The position numbers and the translations under genes were made by a program. A stretch of DNA of 64,000 nucleotides, from positions 5,146,001-5,210,000 of the forward strand of contig NC_066273.1 of NCBI RefSeq assembly GCF_905404315.1, given 5' to 3'. Below, in pieces: positions 8,336 to 22,500 of this stretch. The stretch comes from Leptidea sinapis (lineage: Eukaryota > Arthropoda > Insecta > Lepidoptera > Pieridae). The notes beneath the pieces are model-generated. The model saw nothing but the letters and a program-made list of their open reading frames with translations. It was not told the DNA's origin and made no database searches. The number at the start of each line of letters is the position of its first letter. The first letter of the stretch is position 1.

Positions 8336-11300
8336 CTGAAAAATAAGGAGGCATGTTTAAAAATACTTTATGTATAAGATTATTTATCTTCAATTTTTTA
8401 AAATGGTTCAATGTGCAAATGAATCACAGTTTTACGTCTTAGAAAATTTATTCGTATAGATTAAAGCCTCTTGCTAATAGACAACCGATAAAAATAGGCC
8501 AGGTTTGTTACTTCAGTGTGCGTGACAGACTATGTCTTACACTCGTTGACCATTTGTGTTAGTGTTTAGCATTACTCATAATAGAGGGTTAACTTTCAAC
8601 CTTAATTTTTTTAGACGTTTTCACAGTTCTCACCGTCTAGTCGAGTCATTCACATACTATATAGTGTACGATTTTATGTTATATAGGCATATTGAGAAAT
8701 TAGAAAAAATATATTTTTACCTACTTTTAATAACACAATTGATAAAATTAAAAAATATTTGCACTTTCGTTCAATTCTAATGGGATTTGATTACTGCAAA
8801 GAGCTAAACGTTGCTTGTACTGCCTAGCAGTTTATATTATCTCTATTTTTAATGGTCCGATATACTCCTGTGAGATCGAATCAGAAATGAGGAGAACCGT
8901 ATGAGAACCAAAGTTACCGACATAGCCCAAATGATTGCGAAACTGAAGTGGCAGTGGGCAGGGCACATAGTTCGACAGATAGTTGGCGGTTGGGGCGGTA
9001 AAGTTTTCATAGGGCGACCACCTACCGGAAGACACAGTGTTGGTAGGCCCCTCACAAGTAGGACCGACGATCTGGTCAAGATCGCCGGAATACGTTTGAT
9101 GAGGGCAGCGAAGGACCGATCCTCGTGAAATTCATTGGGTGAGGCTTTTATCAAGCAGTGGACGTCTTCCGGTTGATGATGATGATAATTAAAAGAAATT
9201 ATTATATTATTATAATGCCTGCTACTCGGCTAAGTCGAGTTAACAAGTCTTTTGTGGGGCGATGTATATGCTTTAACAACAGGATCCCAGAGAATGTTCA
9301 AAACAAAAGTATTACGTTATTCAAAAGAATTGTTAAAAAACGTTTGTGTGGTAAAGGTTACTATAACATAAATGACTTTCTTAATTAAACCACAGATTGG
9401 GAATGGAGCGACCGCCCTCAGGCTATTAACAATGTTACTTTGTAAATGTTACTTTAATTGTAAAACATATTTTTGATGAAAAAAAAAGCCCGCCGAGTTT
9501 GTTGCGCCCATTCTTCCCAGGCCTGAGGCATTCATTTTGGAATGGGTGGTCGTATTTTTTTTTTGACTTTCAATAAGTGATTTTACATCCCATTTTGAAT
9601 AAAAATATTTGAATTTGAATGATGATGATACTCACAGCTCCCCAGCTATCGTCTCGTTTCTTACAGAAGGTCATGTGCCATCCTCTATACAAAGTCTTCT
9701 CAATTTGTTCGGTGAGCAGAGGTTCAGACCAGGGCATCTCATTTAAGTGCATCATGAAAGTTTTGTTTCGAAACTCGGGCGGATCCTTTATTAGTAAGCT
9801 CTCTGCAAAAGATATATTGTATGAAAAATATAACATAAAAATCTTAGATATTTTATACGTCGTATTTACCAGTGCTCCTTTGCACAGGATGCCGGCTAGA
9901 TTATGGGTACCACAACGGCGCCTATTTCTACCGTGAACCAGTAATATGTAAGCTATATTGTGTTTCGGTCTGAAGGGCGCCGTAGCTAGAAAAATTACTG
10001 GGCAAATGAGACTTAACATCTTATGTCTCAAGGTGACGAGCGCAATTGTAGTACCGCTCAGAATTTATGGGTTTTACAATAATTCTGAGCGGCACTGCAT
10101 TGTAATGGGGACAACCTCTATTTTATCAACGTTTTCACAGCTGTCTATCTAGATGTTTAAATGATTTAAGATTATGATTAAAGTACGCATTATTACCGTT
10201 TTCTTATTAAATGTAGCTTGTCAAAAAACAGTTAATTTTATGTTTCGTTAATTGTAGATAGCTATCTTGACATATTTGGAATCCCTCTTCAATAATGTCG
10301 GTAAACATCTCAATAAGGTCCTTGGCAATAAAATAAACTGTTAAGCAAATTATGCGCGAACACGTTTATAGCATGGTGGCCTATTATGAGGTCTTGCCAT
10401 AAAAAAAATGCATATTAAGCGTAGGAAATATAACAATTAAAACTTCAAGCGACGAGGTACTGAGCCGTGACGTCATTCATATTTCAGTTAACATGGCCGA
10501 TTGCCGTATTTTAAACTATCTTATTTTTTTGTATCAAAACTGGGTAATTTTTACGAATCAATCCATTATATTATATTTTCTATTTAAAACCATTTTTACA
10601 CAAATTCAATTTGAAATTTATGAATAATGCGGTACTCGAACCCGCCGCCTCTCGCGTTTCGTGCGAACGCTCTTTCATTAAGCCAACCGTTCGAGTGACG
10701 TCATGTTTATAAATCTTGATGTGTCTTGTTCAACTCTCACTCAAATTTTACGCAAAATCTAATATAAAAACAAAGTTACGAACAATTACAAGCGATTTAA
10801 TCCTTTAAACAGTGTTTTATTTAAACATTAAAGTATTTTAAGAGCCTAATTTAATACAACAATAATAATATTGACACACTTTTCACACAAATTATCTTGC
10901 CCCAAGTTAAGCATATATAGCCTGTGTTATGGGTTACAAGACAATGATAAATTTAATACAATATACTTACATAAACATACATACATAAATACATTTAAAC
11001 ATCCATGACTCGGAAACTAATTTCCATATTCATCAAATAAATGCTTGCACTTGCTGGGATTCGAACCCGGCATCTCTAGCTTAGTAGGTAGGATCGTTAA
11101 CCACTCGGCTATACAGGTCTATTTGGCTTTGAATTATCCAAGAAATTACTCACTCATCAGACCGACTCCCTGGTCATCCCCTTGCATAGCAGTTTCGTCA
11201 CTGCTGTGGTTGTTTATATGGGCTTCGACTTCCTGGGGCAAACCTTCCATGCTCCTGTAAGAAATTTATAAAGATATCTATAGTATGTCTTTTAATTTAG

Positions 11301-14300
11301 AATAATGTTTGAAATTTAAAGTTGTATACTATATATAACTATAGGAATTAAGACTTTTTGAGGTACGCTATGCATTTTTATGTGGATATTGAATGAGAAT
11401 CAGCCGTCACGATCAGATATGTAACGCTCTGTCGTATAGTCGCCACGAGTCGGACTTATACTTCTGCTGTATGATATATAAACACTATTTTATATAAGTG
11501 ATTTTATAGGCCCTAGATTTTTTTAATATTAGTTTTTAAGGCATTAATGTAAAAATAAGGTATCGAGTCGGCTGTCTTGTTGTGAAATAACAACAATTTC
11601 TGCTGGCCATGTATAAATTTATGAGCAAATAATAAAAATCAATGCCAAAAAATGTGCTCACAAAAAAGATAATAATTGAATTTTTTTGTTAAAATCAGAA
11701 TATTATTAATAACTCGCTGTAAGATGGCCGCCAGTCCCTGTGTTATCTTGCGGGGATAACGCACTATATTTTATAATAGATACGAAATACCCTAATTAGA
11801 TTATACTTAGTCTCTTGTAGTAGTTAGTCTGCAGGAGTAAGGATAACCTAAGTTTGACTGTAGATAATAATAATTACTTAACAGAATATTTACTTTACTT
11901 TTTTGTACATGAAACAATTATAAATTATCCATTCGAGTAATAATATTTGGAACCCTTCACAATTCATTCGATTGTATTGGCAAATTATACAAACTCGTTA
12001 TGTTAAATTTTAGGTATACCTATGTAAATCGGTCTAATATAAGTATTTTAGTTGATAGCTTTTTCGAGCACTACACAATTTTTAACTCTAGGTCTATTAG
12101 TTTTTATATATTTATTGTCATATCTGTTTCCCAAATAAAAGATAAAAAAATAAACCAAACAACCAGTCGCGACAAAATAAGCAACGTTCCCAGCGGGAAC
12201 CCAACCGCTGCTAGAATTACACAACATTTACCACTCGACTACCAGATTTAAGTAACATTTTTATAGTAGGTATTGTGAGATAAAACGAAGCTTACCCAGA
12301 TGATAGGAATATCTTTTCAACCTGCATCATACTGAGTCCATAGAAATCCTTAATGCCAAAAGCCTCGAAGAACTCAACGACGGGCGTCATTGAATAGCAT
12401 CCAGCCAGCTCCGTACGAGGGTAGTACAAGATGAAAGATAAACACATTTCCTGTAACATAATAAAGTATGTAAGTACTTACTTCATTCAAAGTTTTGAAA
12501 TAGTTATTTATGCAACTGTTGTGTAATAAGGGCTATTAAAAAACGATTGTGGGTTGTGAATAGTATCACATGAGTGTTTTAATATCTAATAATCAACAGT
12601 TGCATACAAGACTTTATGTACACCCATAATATGAACCCTCTATAAAAGATTCTGAAACAGTTACCAGTAAGGTAACTAACATTAAAAAAGCCAGTCCTAG
12701 TAATGTAAAACGTAAGTACGTAAAATTACATCATCCAAACGAGTGTTGTAATTTTGTACTGAATTTCATTACAACACTCGTTTGGATGATGTAATGGTTA
12801 TTAGGGCATTGGGTATTTTAATGTTGGCAATAAGCTAACTGTTTTAGAATCTTTAATAGAGGATTTAAAGCATGGGTGTAGATAAAAAAGATTATAACAT
12901 ACGTTAGTAGATTAGATTATAGAATAAAAGATATAATATATAACTGGCCAACAATATTATAGATTAAAAAATGTGTATGTATGTTTATTCTCAGATAAAC
13001 TTTATACCAAGTTTTTTTTTAAGGCCATAACTATACCAAATTTGCTTCAATACGTATGTACCGAATTTATATAATATAGGTGAGTTTTATTAATTTTAAC
13101 GGGACGTATCCATGATAATAATAATGATCTTCAGTTCATCTTACTTGAGACGCTGAATAGCCTCCCAAAATAGGTTTGTCGCGGCTCGTGCTGTCATAAG
13201 TACACTCAGTAATCAAAGTGTCACCCTTGAAGAACCTTCGTCCTCCCGGAACGATCCTTGACTGTTGATAACGGGCGTCGTAAGTATTTTCCTGAAACAA
13301 AATTTTTACTAACTCAGCTTCCTTTAATAAGTTATTCGGCGTTATAATTTATGTAAGTATATTTACAATTAATTAAAAATAACAATATTAACTTTCGCTT
13401 AGTACCACCTTATATTGGAATAATTTTAAAAATACCTACCTATAAAATATTAAGGTTATAGATATTTATATAAAATATTATCCAAAGGTAAGATTAAAAA
13501 TTAACTCATTAATGCCTATAAATTCCCTATTATTTAAGTTGAACACTGTATCGTTATTAATAAAATATTATTTAAACATCATAATCATTTATGAAAATAG
13601 CGCCATCTAGTTTTAATGTAAAACATTACTAACACATTACATTTAGACTGGTTAACAGCTGTATTTAGGAGACCTCGCAGCGTTCTTTAAATTAACAGTA
13701 TTCAGAGTCAATTGTCAATCGTAGCACCTTTAGTGTTTTATTACAGATGGCGCTCATAACAAAAGTATTAAATTACCTCTGAAATTCTCGGAAGTTCATC
13801 ATTTCCTCTAATATGCTTCAAAGAGATTTTCTTAGCAGTGCCATGGGCATGCAGCAGTACTGACACGATGTTGATTCCTTCCTCAGGCATAGTCTGTAAA
13901 TAAAGGATTTCGGATTATAACAAACACGTTCGTTCAAAAGTAAGAAAAAACTTGTTTTTGTTACAATACTGACTGTTATCTGCTACTTTAATGTTTTTGA
14001 TTTAAATAAAACATTGTCTGAGAAAATGTACGTGTGGATAGGAAATTATGAATAAAAAGTCAGTCTTTGTACGAGTACCATTCTACTTATATATTATATA
14101 CTGATAGAAGCATGTAAGTAAATTTATCTATGTTTTAATGTCAACTCAACTCAAACGAAAAAAATAGTTTAAACATATTTATCATGTTATAGACAGATCT
14201 CGCCGCCCATTCACCAATTTTAGAAAAGCAACATGATGATGAAAGAGCAGATGCTAGTCTAATGAAATATTTAAATTAAGATATTTTAGATAGATATAGT

Positions 14301-16499
14301 CTCTCTAGAAAACAGGCAAGGAATATTAGTTTAGTGTGCGTGACAAGCTACGATTTGTATGACACTCTGTGTTAGTGTGCATGAATTGCTCAAAATAGAG
14401 GTTAGTTCTATTTTGTTCGACGTTTTCACAGCTGTCATAGTTCTGTCATCATCTAGGCGTATACTGTACATTGAATATTTTTTAGATATTATGTTTTACA
14501 TTCGTAAACATATTATTATTAAAAAATAGACTACCACTATGGTGTTAGTAGACACAATAAGTTATCAAATCAAACGTTATGAGCAATAATGTGTAAGCAT
14601 GTGTTATCTATTTGAGCGCAGTTGTTATGCCGCTCAGAATTTTTGGATTTTCATGAATTCAGGATTCTTGTAATGCATTGTAATGGGCAGGGCGTATCAT
14701 TTAACATCAGCTGAACGTCCTGCTCGTCTCATCCCTTATTGTCATAAAAAATTGTATGCATCGACCTTAAGAGCTTGAATTCATTGTTCGTGTAAGGATA
14801 CTTCGTGAACATGATCTAATGAAGATCTTTTGAAGTAGGTTAACATTACTTACACTGTTGGTACACTCCGGGCTGCAAATGCCTACAGTTCTGTAGGCGT
14901 GCTGCTTTGGCGGGATTACATGTAGGGCAGATACTCCAATACCGGCCCCTAGCAGTGCCGCATCGTGAGGACGTAGTGTTGGAGAATAGTGGATCCTTAT
15001 TCCAGAATTGTCTAGAACTGGACAAATAAACATAATGTCTTGTTACTTTTTCTCATAAAAAAGTCTGTAGACCAAACGGCTGTATTATAAGCTGCGTCCT
15101 GTGACAATCAGTTTCATTCAATATCCACAAAATAAAGAAGTGACCAAGCCGAAAGTTGTTTCTTAGTTTGAATAATGCCTTATACCTACTTAATCTAAGT
15201 TCTTTGTAATTATGTGCTGTAATTAATATGGAATTGTTTTACTTATGGGGATGACATAGTCATCTTTGACTAAACCCCAAAAAAATGAGAAAGATATAAA
15301 AAAATATAGATAATTATATTGTAATTACGTAGAGATTGATATAATAAACAGTATATGCTTTAGATCATAGAACAGAAGTTTGTTCATAGATCATAGAACC
15401 TTATAGTAAATATATTCCCACCGAACGATGCCGACTTGAGGGTACTTTACCCTAGCGAGCGCTAGCAATGGAAATTGTATGCCAAATTCAATACCCATAA
15501 AATAAAATTCTCGAAGAAATTGTTCACTTCAAAAAATGTTTAAAGCAATTAATTAGACCAGTAAAGTTTACAACACGAGTTAATTACTTACCCTCGTGTA
15601 AGGCTTGGTTGTCGTAATGAACCTCGAGCATGTAGAAGGAAACGCCCCCTCTACCTCCTAATGGTATGCCGACGTTTTCAGGCAAGAATTCACCTGGAAA
15701 ACAAAATAAACCTTAATCATACAGCCATAAGTTATAATTTTGAAGAATGAATATAAGGTCAGTTGCGTAAAATGCAAGTTCATTGTTGTTTATATCATTA
15801 GAGACGTCATTATCAAAAAGTAGAATTGTCGTGAGGGCGCATTGTTAAAAGGGTAAATCTTTTTACGGTCTTCCTTCTCTGGAGACACGTAGTTTTTACG
15901 ACACGCTGGAGAAAGATCTTAATTTTAATATGTATATAACTTTATAGATAGTAGTAAAGTACATTCTGTTTTTATTTTAATCCACGTCATGATTCATGCA
16001 GCAGAGTGAATTCCTGCAATTGGTATTGTATTCTCGCCTCAATCTGCTAACCTGCCAACTCAAGCGCTGGCAGCTATTTCGGCCAACTGATCAGCCTAGC
16101 TATCCAACGCGGAAATGCTGCCAGTATTATTGGTACGCTTCCCCGTAACGATAGTTTTAAATGCGCCTATTCCTGCCGTGAAGCAGTAATGTGTAAGCAT
16201 TATTGTGTTTCGGTCTGAAGAGCGACGTAGCTATTGAAATTACCGGGAAAATGAAACTTAACATCTTGTGTCTCAAGGTGACGAGCGCAATTGTAGTAAC
16301 TCAGAATTTTTGGGCTTTTCATGAATCCAGAGCGGCACTGCATTGTAATGAGCAGGGCGTATCAATTACCATCAGCTGAACGTCCTGCTCGTCTCGTCCC
16401 GTATTTTCATTAAAAAAATAGTCTTGGAAAAGTTTCCAAAAATACTGAGTGGGTCCATTTCATGACGTCCTATTTTTAATTTGTTAATTTTACTGTGTA

Positions 16500-16533
<34 letters not shown>

Positions 16534-19500
16534 TTGGGCTGTCTTTACTTACTTTACATACTTCGTGGCCAATTATTTTATAGGAAATGCGTGATTTTAT
16601 TATGAATAGAGCTATATTTTTTGGTTTTTACATACCTTTAGATCCCATAGCCCAAGCAGCAATGGGTGTCACGCAAGTAGCCAATTCCCCAGGTCTACTC
16701 GGCCCAAAGAATCCTTCTCCTTCCGACCATTCGTTCCACAGCCTCTTGTCCTGGTCTCCAGCACATTCGTATAGCACCATGTGGTGCACTGGAGATAAAC
16801 TATCCTTTTCAGCCACTGGTCTTCCATTTCTTATTGGTTTGCTGTCTATCAGGGGCTGATAGCCGACGATATGGTGTTTCCTGGGTAGTTCTGGAGCTTT
16901 GAAGACTTTGCACCAGAACAAGGTTGCCATTACGTGGGGTATCGTAAGCTGTAATAATATTAATTAGATTAATTTACAGTTGTTTCAAATTATTAACGAA
17001 TTTAATGTGTTATATCAAAGGGTTGAAATGAAAATTATTTATTTGCAAGAAGAGGTTATATTGTTCTTAAAATTGGTAGGGGCAAGTTAGACAATAAATA
17101 GGCATACGAATATAAAGTGTCAAAATTTAATTTAATATATAATAATAATAATATTGACACACTTTTTACACAAATTATCTTGCCCCAAATTAAGAATATA
17201 TAACCTGTGTTATGGGTTGCAAGACAACGATATATTTAATACAATATACTTACTTAAACATACATATAAACATTTAAACATCCATGACTCGGAAACAAAC
17301 ATCCATATTCATCATATAAATGCTTGCACCTACCGGGATCCGAAATATATACATTATAAAATACATTACTCAAATAAATACATTTAAATATCAACACTAA
17401 TAGTTCAGAAGTCTCAGAAAGAAAAAATATCACGGTGATCTATACTAATATATAAAGCTGCAGTGATTGTTTGTTTGTTTGAACGCGCTAATCTCTGGTA
17501 CTACTGGTCCGATTTGAATGATTCTTTCAGTGTTGGGTAGTCCATTTATCGAGGAAGGCTATAGGCTATGTTTTTTTTTTTTTTCAACATTAGGGATCCG
17601 TAATAAAATTGCTATTTTGTAACACAAGGTGTAAAATCGAAAACCTATTTTTGCGTGCGCTGCAAAAACTATTCACAATAGAACAAAATGATGTACAGGC
17701 TATAATATAGGCAATATTTTATTACTTATAAAACTATCGCGTGAATTATACTTTATATGGCAAAACAACGTTTGCCGGGTCAGCTAGTTATTTTATATAA
17801 ATATATAGCAGATTTTTTAATTTCATTATGATCTTGAAATGAACATTTTATTATACAAATTTTATTTGTGTTTTAATCCTAGAAGTGAGGGTTATCACTT
17901 TAAAAACATAACATATTGTTTAGATTTACAAGAGCGACATCTCAAGTCAACTTCATAATATGCAAATACCCAATAGTTGAGCAGGTTATCAACTGTAAAG
18001 TAGATCCTGTAGATGAAGCCACAACCTGAGAGTTGAACAAAGCAAACAGAATTTTGTAATGAGGCGGTACTCGAACGGTTAGCTCAGTTGGTTAGAGCAC
18101 CGGCACGGAACGCCGGAGGTCGTGGGTTCGATTCCCGCATCGTTCATAAAATTTTGTTTTTCAAATTTTATTTGTGTATTAATCCTAGAAGTGAGGGTTA
18201 TCACTTTGAAAACATAATATATTGTTTACATTTTATTATGTCATTTGGTTAAAATGTATGAGAATAATATACACAAAACAATTTTCAAAATAAATTTTAG
18301 TCAATCATTCAATATTTGCTCGCTCAGTCTCTTGTAAAATTTCAAATGAAACGTTGAAAGTATTTGTACAAATAAAGAGTGTTAGTTTTGTATGACGTCA
18401 CTTTATCCCTCTTTGAGTTGTAACTTCGAAAAGCAATTTTCCGCGTCAAAAGATAAGAAATGCAGATTCGGGAAACATAAATCACAACCGAAAATTGCTT
18501 TCATATATTACAGTTGTCACGTCAAGTTATTGCAAAATTTTCTGCTGAAAATTCACATTTAAATATATTTTTTAATTGGTTTTGTTTTCCCAATTGTCTA
18601 TGAAAATTTAAATGGACTTTTTTCAAATAGGCTTAAACAAGCACCTTTGTATCACTTTTTAAAATATTTTTTTTTAATAACTCTTTCTATTTATTTAGTT
18701 TTAAGTTGTTTCATTTTTATTTAATAATAAGCAATTTAATTGCAGTAGTTAATTAAGTTTTAAACTTAATAAACTTAAATAATATTATGTCTTCCGACGA
18801 CCTTATTGTACACGGTAAAACTCAAATGAGTTTATGTATGTACAATAATTTTGTTACCTACGATATGTAATTTGTTAATAAGAAAGAAATAAATAAATAA
18901 ATAAAAAATATAATGTTCCGAAAATATCAAGCTCGTGAGAAAAAGATACAAGAAACCCAACGGCCACTCTTTTGGATCCATCAATCGGATTTCTTTTATT
19001 TGAGGAAATATTTACTTTTTACGCCGTCATATAATGTAGCTTTCTATGGATAAAATCATTTTTAAGATCAATTTAGTTCTTAAGATCATCCATTACAAAT
19101 TCCCAAAAAATTTACATTTGATAACATTATCACAAAAATCCATACGTCCTGATCACTACCGAGCACCAGAATAATTGTTCATACTTGGTCTGTGTTCATT
19201 CGGGAGAAGAAAATATTACAATATGTCGACTAATGAAGACGTCTAGACTCTTAGAAGTGGAAACAAACCTAATATTCATACTTTCACTTTTTTTATAATT
19301 ATTTATTTCACCAAAACAGTACAATAAAACATCCTAAATAATTTAGACTAAAATACAATATAAGTGCTTCTTCAAAAATAAAAAAATTCAAAATTTAAAT
19401 TTCTATATGTAGGTATAAGAAAACTTATTTCTACAACCCTATCTAGGTACGTGTTGAGGGATAAAACTTTATTATGCTTAAAAAAAACTAATACATAAGG

Positions 19501-22500
19501 TTTGTGGGTGAAAATCCAGGAAACTGGGAAAATCTGGCTATTTGCGAGTGAGTGCTTCTTCAATTATACTATAAACTTTTATAATAAAGTCCCAGCCACT
19601 GTTCAGGCATTATCTATTAATAAATTTAAATGTTTTATAAAAAAAATGTATAATATCTAAGTGATCGGACAGCCTGCGACTAGATTATGATTATTTTATA
19701 GCGATATAAATGACTGTACAATATCGTATAATTTTATTGAAAAAAAGCGCAAAAAAAGAATGCTTCTCTCTCAGAGCGCCATTTGTTTCCGAAGCGGTAG
19801 TATTATCTAGTATATTAGAAATGATATCAAAAATAATTCTAAAGGAATCAATTTTGAGAAAATAAATGCTTTTTAGAGGCCTCATATATATATATATACA
19901 TATAATTTTTTTTAAGTTAACTCTCAATTGAATTGAATTAAATATTACATATTTCTTATTTTTCCATAATCAATGTAATAATTCCCTTCGATCATCGAAT
20001 AGTCACACTGATAACAGTCGTAAAATTAAATTCATCCACGTCTAACTGTATACAGAAATGTCTTTAATGAATACAATCTGCCAATATTAATTATCGCAGG
20101 ATTTAATATACACTCAGGACGTAATAAATATGCCCCGTTAATATGCAGACGGCAATTCAGCCTGTATCTTGTCTATAAATATCTTTAGAGAATTTGTCTG
20201 ACCGTTCATGTGTATGTCTAGAAACTCAACTATGTAAATGATGGGAAAAAAAATTACTGTGAATTTAAATAAACGTCAAGTAAATGTTAAGTGATGAATC
20301 GATACATTAAAACCCGGAAAAGAAGAACTCGGAAAAAAAAAGTTTTGTCCTCGGTAAACAGTTTATTCTCCCAATTTAATTAGTCATTTTCATCCGAATA
20401 CATCCGACTCATAATGACTGTCAATTTTTTTTAAATTGGGGGTTAAGAAACGCAAAAAATGATTTTGTAAAGTACAAGAATTGCATGTTTTAGTACATTA
20501 AATAAGTAGGTATAATAGTTCATTGAAAACTAAATTAAATGCTGTGTATAAAATGAAAAATTATTTAAGATTTTATAATTATTTGTCCGTGACAGCCAAA
20601 CGGGTCTGCAAATTCGCTAAGGAATGACTATAGGATAGGAAATGAAAACTTATTCTTATAAGTAATAATTTCTTAATTATGTATAACTTGCCTCTTAAAA
20701 TGTAAAACTATGATCACTCAAAATTATTTTATCATGAATCAAAATTATTTTATATTCTATGATTGGAGAATGAGTGATGAAATTGAACCAAATTCGATTT
20801 CGCAACAAATGTAAAATTTAGTTGCTAAAATTGTAATATATTTTTTATACAAATGATTTGAGTTTTCTTTAGTGTTAATTCCGCCAATTCCGACGCCTGT
20901 TTCGCCTCTACACGAGGCACCCTCAGGACGTGTTGTCTCGCCAAAATCTGGCACGAGACATATTATACACGAAACACGTGTCGAATTGTTTTAAAGACAA
21001 ATATTGGCGGAATTAACACTAAAGAAAACTTAAATCATTTGTATAATTATGGATTTCCGCAAAGTAACGCCTACTTCATTAAATTTCCATATATTTTTTG
21101 GTAAAGTCGCAACATTTTTAATAAACTTTCAACTGGAATCCAGTCCAACACGCAATGCGCCAAAATACCTGACGATGTTATCTGTTGTAGCCGGTCAGCC
21201 GAGATTCATATCCAAATTGGACAGACCTAAAATATCGCGCTCATCTCGCGAAATTTTATTTTCGCAACACTGAGCAAAATATTCGCTGGATAAAACCCAC
21301 ATTGCGTCCAATTTGTAATCGTATTTTTTATTTATTATAGCTATCCTCCAAGGGGGTTTGGAAGGCCAGGAATAAAGATACTTCAAGCAATGAGCAGACT
21401 CATCAATAAGCCTAAAAGATTATTAATAATGAAATTTAATGCGGAAAAGTTAATAAATAAACCCTAACGATACCTTATACATTATATAATTTAAGTAGTC
21501 TTTATAGCTTTGCCTGTATATATATAGAAACCTATGGATCCATAAGTACCGAATATTTTCACCTACTGCACGTCCTTCGATTTGAAACCTCTTTCCTTTC
21601 CATGAAAATTCACCACCATTGCACAGGATGCCGGCCAGATTATGGGTACCACAACGGCGCCTATTTCTGGCGTGAAGCAGTAAAGTGTGAAGATTATTAT
21701 GTTTCGGTCTGAAGGGCGCCGTAGCTAGTGAAATTACTGGGCAATTGAGAATTAACATCTTATGTCTCAAGGTGACGGACGGAATTGTAGTGCCGCTCAG
21801 AATTGTTGGATTTTTCAAGAATCCTGAGCGACACTGCATTGTAATGGACAGGGTGTATCATTTACCATCAGCTGAACGTCCCGCTTGTCTCGTCCCTAAT
21901 TGTAATAAAAAAAGAACGAACTACTTACATTTGTGATCCTAACATCCCAATTCTTGAGTGGTATCGTGTCTGGTTTGGCGAGAGGCTGCAAGAGTCTCAG
22001 AGGTCGGGAACCGCTATGCAAATGTCTGGGTAATTCACCATCAGATCCCGCCGGACCCAACGCCCATAACAGCTGAGTAGTATCTTCCTGTAAATCAGAT
22101 AAGAAGAATCTCCATATTAAAAGGCATAAAAGGCATTCATTTTCTCCAAATTGATTCCTTTATAATTCATATTTTGTCCTAACCATGATAGCCAAACGGG
22201 TCTACAATTTCGCAACGGAATCACTTTAGGAAAAGAAAAGTACCTGTAGAAGAGGCGATAATGTACCTATAACTTTCCGCTTAAGGCCGCTATCCCGAGA
22301 AATCGCCAAAATGTCGCATAATTGAAACCATTTTGTGACGCTCTACATAAAGCCTATTATCTTACACAAAATAATTATATTTTTTTCTTTACATTTCTAT
22401 TTATTATAGACAGTTCGAACAAATATTCACCAAAATATCCCTAGAATTCATATTTTTTAATTATTTATTTACATTTACCAGTGGTAATGACAATATAACA

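Noticed and set aside
9619..9936. 105-codon plus-strand frame
   Set aside because: Antisense to exon 11 and running into a family A repeat.
9570..10031. 153-codon minus-strand frame
   Set aside because: It joins retroposon sequence to exon 11; only 9636-9802 is coding, bounded by splice sites.
16587..16859. 90-codon plus-strand frame
   Set aside because: Antisense shadow of exon 4.
18071..18143. Functional tRNA gene
   Set aside because: Lacks U before the anticodon, is embedded in a repeated SINE body, and related damaged copies exist.
21450..21839. 129-codon minus-strand frame with CRSGFLK and FRPKHNN motifs
   Set aside because: The same translation appears in every family A copy (506, 9570, 32915, 62283, 62885), so it is repeat-derived chance coding.
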